DNA of 51,211 bases from Chromera velia (lineage: Eukaryota; Sar; Chromeraceae). The stretch spans positions 1 to 51,211 of the forward strand of contig JAHBMJ010000301.1 in NCBI GenBank assembly GCA_018398765.1, read 5' to 3'. The notes under the pieces are model-generated. The model had not been told where the DNA came from and made no database searches. It saw only the letters and a list, made by a program, of their open reading frames with translations. Below, piece after piece: positions 46,128 through 51,211 of this stretch (position 1 is its first letter; each line of letters begins with the position of its first letter). Position numbers and translations under genes: made by a program.

Positions 46128-47324
46128 CGCTGCAGCTGCAGCTGCCGGGGTGACGAAGGATCAGGTGAGACTCGGGGCGGGTGGGGGGAGACTGTTCAAA
46201 TGCACGTCTGCGACTGCTCTGCAGCCACTTTGAGAGAATGCTTCTGCTCGCGGATGGTTTGTCCGTCGCCATTTTGTGAAGCAAACTCTTATCATTCTGT
46301 CGCAACCTCTCAGTCCCTCCATCCTGCCCGCTTTCCTTTCTTTATTCCGGGTTTTCTCGCAGGTGCGACTTCAGTTACTCTTCCCGAGCCCCCCCCTTGC
46401 GCGTTCTGGTCTTCTACCATACGCGTGTGTTCAGTTTTCTTTCGCTGCCCTCCTGTCTTCTTACTTTCCTAACGGGAAGTGCTGGATCTTTCTCCTTTCT
46501 TCAGTGTGCTCACCTCCGCTTAATTTCTGCTCTGTTTTCTCCTCTCCCCTCCCCTCCTTTCTTGTCGTTTCCCTGCAGTGGTACAAAACCAAGGTTGGTC
46601 CGTCAGGGTGCCTGTGTGACGACGCTGTCGCTGCAGTGTTGCAGACTCAAAGATGTGCAGACAACACGACAGAAACACAGAGAGGCAAACGGATAAAACG
46701 TCAGACGCGCGGACAGAATATGAGTAGAGTTGAAGCAGGAGACATGCATTGGAAAGACGTGGAGCTCACAGGCAGACGGGCGGGGAGCACTTTCTCTGGA
46801 TTCGCCGGAGCGAGAATCATCGTGTCGAAAAGAAGAAAGACTCAGCTTTTGAGACGCCCCTTTGTGTGTGTGTGTGTATGTATGTATGTGTGTGTGTGCA
46901 TGGTGCTACCTGTGGTGTTTGTGCAGATGTGTCCGTTTTTTGAGAGAGGGCGGTGCTACTATCAGGACTCGTGTTGCTACGCTCACAGCGACGCTGAGCT
47001 CCGTCCGCTCCCAGACTTGAATAAGACTTCTCTCTGTAAGAAGTTTGCAAAGGTTCGTCGGCTGTATTGTTTGGATTCGATCTCTCATCATATTTGTGTG
47101 TTCGTTTCTTTTTTTGTTTATTTCTTTCTCTCTTTGTTTCTTTCGTTTTCTTCCGTTCTCTCTCGGCTTCTCCCCGCACCTCAAACGCCCTTCGTACTTT
47201 TGCGCGCACGCATCACCTGTCTGGTCCTGACAGAAACGTTCACCTATGTATGTTTCCGCCCCCACATCTATGTGCGCTTGTCACGGGGGGCGGGTGGGGG
47301 GGTTCTGCTAGGATGTCCCTTTAT

Positions 47325-47364
<40 letters not shown>

Positions 47365-50300
47365 ACGGGAGAGTGCAATGACAGCGCCTGCCCCTTCGCT
47401 CACGGGTCCTCAGATCTCCGATGCACCGGCGGCTTCTTCAAGGTAAGTGTGTGTTTGTGCAACCGAACTAGTGGAATTCCGTAAAGATGCTGCTCACCCT
47501 TATAACCTTCTACGTGTGTGCGTTGTGGGGTCTTCCTGCTGATGTGATGCGGGGGCTGCTGTACGATTGTGCGTGAGAAGTCGATCATCCGGCCTGCCCG
47601 TCTCGCTGTCTTTGCATGCCTGACGACTATCCAGATCCAAGCAGGTCAATTGACGCACGCAGATTTTGATTGCCTGCGACCATCCAGATCCGAGCAGAGC
47701 CCTGTTGTTGCTGTATACCAGGACGGAGGGGGGGAAAAGTTCTAATGCACTCCCTTCGCTGGGCGTGCTGATGTCCGCGCTGTCCCCTGCTGCATCTGTA
47801 TGTGCATGTGCGTGTAAATGCAGACGAAGTTGTGCAATATGTGGAAGAAGGGGAGGTGTGATGCCGGACAGCTATGCCGGCACGCGCACGGACACTCAGA
47901 GCTTCGCATTTCAAGGTCAGACAAGAGAGCGAGAGAGAAACCTAAGCAAAGAAGAAGCTGCCAAGTTCCCCTCGTCTGAACATCTCATGGCAGGAACATT
48001 TCCTTGGAGAGAAGCAAGACGAGAAAATGATGGGGTAGATTCTCTTCATTGGCAGCGCCTCCTCCATGTGAATGGTTTTTTTTCTATTTTCACCGGTGAT
48101 TTGTTTATGTCCTCACTGGTCATTTCTTGCTGTGTATTGTTTTTGACAGAAAAAGCGTGTCCTGCTCATTGCCCCTTGGAGTGCGCGTTCTTTCGGTGTG
48201 TCGATTCTTCAACTTCATTGGCTCTGTAGCCCCTTGAGTCTTCCCCCCGGCATCTCTAAGCAGCAAGGGTCAACCAGCCTGCTTCGGAGCGTCTTGACAT
48301 TTCTTATTTTTCTTTCTTTGTTCTGTGTGTGGCAGGAATCTTCTTATTTTTCCTTCTGTGTTCTGTGTGTGGCAGGAATCTTCAACAAGCAGCGAAGACT
48401 GTCTCTGCCGAGCCTCAACCTCTGGTCGCTCTCGCAGAGAAGCTCCAGAAGGTGGAGCGAGACAGCGGGGTGGTCTCGCACACTGCCGGCCACAAGGGGG
48501 AGAGAGAACGGGGAGGGGAAAGGAACAGGGGGGACTTTCATTCGAGCGGCAGTAGACCAGCAGCAGGAAGAAGGGAAAAGGGACAAGCGAAGGCACGGGG
48601 GAAGGAAAATGTGAGGAGCCCCCAAAGGAAAAACGGAGCAGAGAACGCTGTGGTTACCACCACCGACAACAGCAGCAGTGTTTGGCAAAGAGGGAGGATA
48701 GATGACGGACCTGTGCAGCCACCGAGTGTGCCGTCGCATGTGGGGGGTCCTTCTTCTTCGTCTTCTTCGTCTTCTCAGATTCCACCTAGCTCACAAAGCA
48801 CTGTGGTCGTAGCATCAGGTGACTACCCACGTTCTGTCCCGTCTCCGCCGCCCCCAATTCCTCGGGATGCTCTGGCCTTTCCCCCTCTTCCCGTCTCCGT
48901 CTCCCAGGAGCACGAAAGGGAAAGACACCGACGGAATCGGAGTCGCTCCAGTACAGTCCTGCATCAGCATCACCAGCCGCGGACAAGGAGAGACACAGCA
49001 GGAGGAGATCAGAACGACCCTGTTTTTGTTATCGACTCCAGAGAGGGTCCCGCTCATTACCCGTCTCCTGCAAGTACTGAAGAAGCCAGGGGGGTTTCAG
49101 GAGAAAGCCTGGCGAGAACAACTACAGCTCCCTGGCCGTCTCCAGCCTCGACTACGTTCCTTTCCTTCCACCCGGACGATTCACGCCACTCCCCCTCGTC
49201 GGCATCTCCTCCCTCACACACTGACATGCGGCCTCCTCCTCCTCCTCCTTCCACTCCACCCCCTTGGAGGCACCCACACGCACACGGCCACACTCACCCA
49301 GTGGCACCCGTTTCCACCCCTGCACCTCCCCCCCCTCCCCCCAATGCCTCCCAACTTCAGTGTGACCCCTGGCAGCCTCCAGGAAGACAGCCGGGTACTG
49401 AGACAGGGTCCGTCTCTCTCTCTCAAACAACAACCGAGGACACCCAAAACGAGAACGAACGCGAGACACCACCACTTCCCCCAAGCCCTCCATTCTCTGC
49501 GTGGGAGACCAACCAAAGCAATCACCCGACCCGACCACCACCCCCACCGCCACCCCCGCGTGTCTCCACCTCCTCTCCAAGCTCTTCACCCCACCCCCTT
49601 CACCACCAACGCCCCCCCCACCCCCCACCCCGTGTCTCTTCACATAACCCCCAGGCAGCTGTCCAACCACATCACCCAAATTCCATCTGGGACCACGCCG
49701 ACCGTTCCTCTCCCTCTGCCCCCGTCTCCTCCAACCCCCCTAGTGGTGACATGAGCGAACCGCACAGCACCGCTCCACAGGGATCTCTCCGAGCATCCCA
49801 CATGCACTCGCATGTAAAGGAAGCCGGAGGAGGCCCTCCACTTCACCCCCTCAAACCGCATCTTTCTGCAGAATCCTCTTCAGCTGCGAGGCAGTCCAGA
49901 CCAGACCCTCACCAGCACAGAGAGAGAGGCCAAGGAGATATGCAATGGGAATATGCGGGTGGTGTCATGCACAAGACAGAGAAGGAGAAAGAGCAACTGC
50001 CGTCTTCATTCCCACACACACAGCAGTCCTTTTCTTCAACTGAGTTCGGAATTGACTTTAGGCCTTCAGGCTTCAACGCAGCAGTCGGAGGTCCTCCTTC
50101 TTCGTCTGCTTGTGGAGGCGTGAGCGCTGCCTCCCCTGTGAGTACTGCAGTCTCTGTCTCCGTCTCCGGGATGAAAACATCTCACAGGGATGGGGGTGGA
50201 AAACGGATGAGTGGTGAGGGTCTCATCGGACACGGAGAGGCGGTTGCCCCTCTTCCCGCACCGGCCTACGGAGTGCCCCCCCTGTCTCCAGCCGAATCGT

Positions 50301-51211
50301 CATGTGCCGCAAGGTCCCTAGGATCTCACAGGTCCCACACGCACACACCCAGCAACCCACTGCTCCACCCACCCCACGCCTATGGAGCGTCCCCCGTGGT
50401 TGAAGAGAGAAGAACTTTGCCCCCCGTGGGTCCTTCCTCGTCTTCCATTTCACCCAGCAGTAGCGCAGGGAGCGGTAGACCGGGAACGGGTCCCATCACG
50501 CCCAGCAGATCATGTCTCGGGGGTCCTCCCACAGATGTGCCCCCCCATCTCCCTCATGCCGCCGCCACGAGGAACCTGAGCAGCAGCACCTTTGCTGTGT
50601 CCTCACAAGTCCCCCTGCATCAGCAAACCCGTCGTGCAGTCCCCACAGCAGAAACACCGGGGACCTACTGCGAAGACCAAGCCCAGGCGACGGCAGCCCA
50701 ACAGCAGCAGTCGTACCGCCACCACCACCAGCATTTCGCGGTGGAACCTGAAGGAACGATGACCTCTGTTTCTTCGCTTTCTGACAGCAGGAAAGGCACC
50801 AATGGGTACTCGACTGTATCCGAATCCCACACCCACTCTGATATTTGGGGGCCGAGGGTGGGTTTGAGTGCACACAGTGGGAGTAGGGGCATGAACGTAG
50901 AGGGCCGACAGATGAGAAGCGGAGGACAGGAGCCGCTTCCCTCTTCCTCGTTTGACGGACCCAAGAGCTCCACCGACGCACAGGCCCTTTCCGCCTCCCT
51001 GGGCCCATCGGGGCTTCACACAGGTCCTGTTGGTGCCCCCTTTCCCCTCCTTTCGAAAGCCTATTCCCACAGGGAGAGTTCCTCCCATCCTTGTGATGAT
51101 CTGCAGCAAGGACAAGGGGGTGTTCTGCTTTCTGCTTCCGCTTCTTCACCTGAAGGGCACGGAGGTCGGGGGGAAGAGTCAGAATCGAGGTTGGGGATGA
51201 ATACGTCGACA
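46015..51211 (+). CDS. triple CCCH zinc-finger protein with a very long disordered tail (3' end outside window)
   Basis: Exons are 46015-46164, 46579-46593 (15 nt, WYKTK), 46927-47052, 47365-47442, 47824-47915 and 48376 to beyond 51211. All phases match, giving 1099 codons without a stop by the edge. The N-terminus is Pro/Gln/Ala-rich. Three fingers follow: C57-x7-C65-x5-C71-x3-H75 (MCPFFERGRCYYQDSCCYAH), C92-x8-C101-x4-C106-x3-H110, and C127-x7-C135-x5-C141-x3-H145. The lead-ins KTKMC, KTSLC and KTKLC are typical of RNA-binding CCCH fingers. The last exon is open for 945 codons. It is rich in Ser, Pro, His and Gln and has RS, PPPPPP and HHHQ patches, so it is probably disordered. A role in mRNA binding is inferred from the fingers. 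The tail has no recognised domain. The gene is head-to-head with the CCCH gene at 41487-43421. Confidence 0.8.
47329..47361. repeat. (GT)n polypurine-complement tract at a 3' splice site
   Basis: A GT dinucleotide run leads directly into the GCAG acceptor of the exon at 47365. It replaces the usual pyrimidine tract. A similar (GT)n/(TATG) run lies at about 46864-46900, shortly before the acceptor at 46927. Confidence 0.85.
48301..48380 (+). repeat. 40-bp tandem duplication carrying a duplicated 3' splice site
   Basis: Two adjacent 40-bp units (48301-48340, 48341-48380) differ at two positions. Each contains TTCTGTGTGTGGCAG|GAATC, so there are two equivalent acceptors, ending at 48335 and 48375. 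The downstream one keeps the long frame of the CCCH gene. The upstream one adds 40 nt, shifts frame and reaches a stop at about 48553-48555. Confidence 0.9.

Overview
The window is nuclear DNA of a eukaryote with intron-rich genes. It looks like an alveolate alga, and a chromerid such as Chromera would fit; this is inference. The evidence is many short exons (10-60 codons), abundant (CA)n, (CT)n and GCATGC microsatellites, a probable mitochondrial ATP synthase d-like subunit with long extensions, apicomplexan-style CCCH fingers (KTKMCPFF...), and proteins with tandem CxxCGG...CEHGR zinc-type repeats. GC-rich gene blocks alternate with AT-rich islands at about 13.06-14.25, 19.2-19.8, 24.15-24.5 and 33.1-34.0 kb. 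No rRNA, tRNA or CRISPR array was seen.

Layout. About 0.84-7.64 kb (-): a split gene for a coiled-coil protein with membrane segments, head-to-head with 8.70-11.97 kb (+), a four-exon gene for the ATP synthase d-like protein. 12.0-14.4 kb: one copy of a diverged dispersed repeat, then an AT-rich island with a foldback element. 15.1-18.66 kb (-): a gene with RS-like, acidic and poly-Ser regions. 19.8-24.15 kb (+): one non-LTR retrotransposon whose endonuclease, RT and zinc-finger domains lie in a single frame broken only by three in-frame stops. 25.8-27.7 kb (-) and 29.35-31.48 kb (+): a head-to-head pair of paralogous genes, each an N-terminal CBM20-like domain plus a C-terminal array of 18-residue Cys/His repeats. 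Their 3' ends are an identical 315-bp inverted repeat. 32.1-33.1 kb: the second dispersed-repeat copy, beside an 11-N gap, then two foldback elements. 34.0-41.5 kb: no confident gene. 41.49-43.42 kb (-) and 46.0 kb to the window end (+): a second head-to-head related pair, both CCCH zinc-finger proteins. The second of these has a last exon open for 945 codons that runs off the window.

Themes. Two of the three head-to-head pairs are related genes that share 3' sequence or an intron position. Many 5' splice sites read GTCAGT, often extended as GTCA tandem repeats. The most unusual protein architecture is CBM20 plus zinc-type repeats. It suggests a glucan-binding protein with a protein- or nucleic-acid-binding tail, but no function is demonstrated. 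Exon limits were read by eye from splice consensus, reading-frame phase and protein-like composition. They are predictions.
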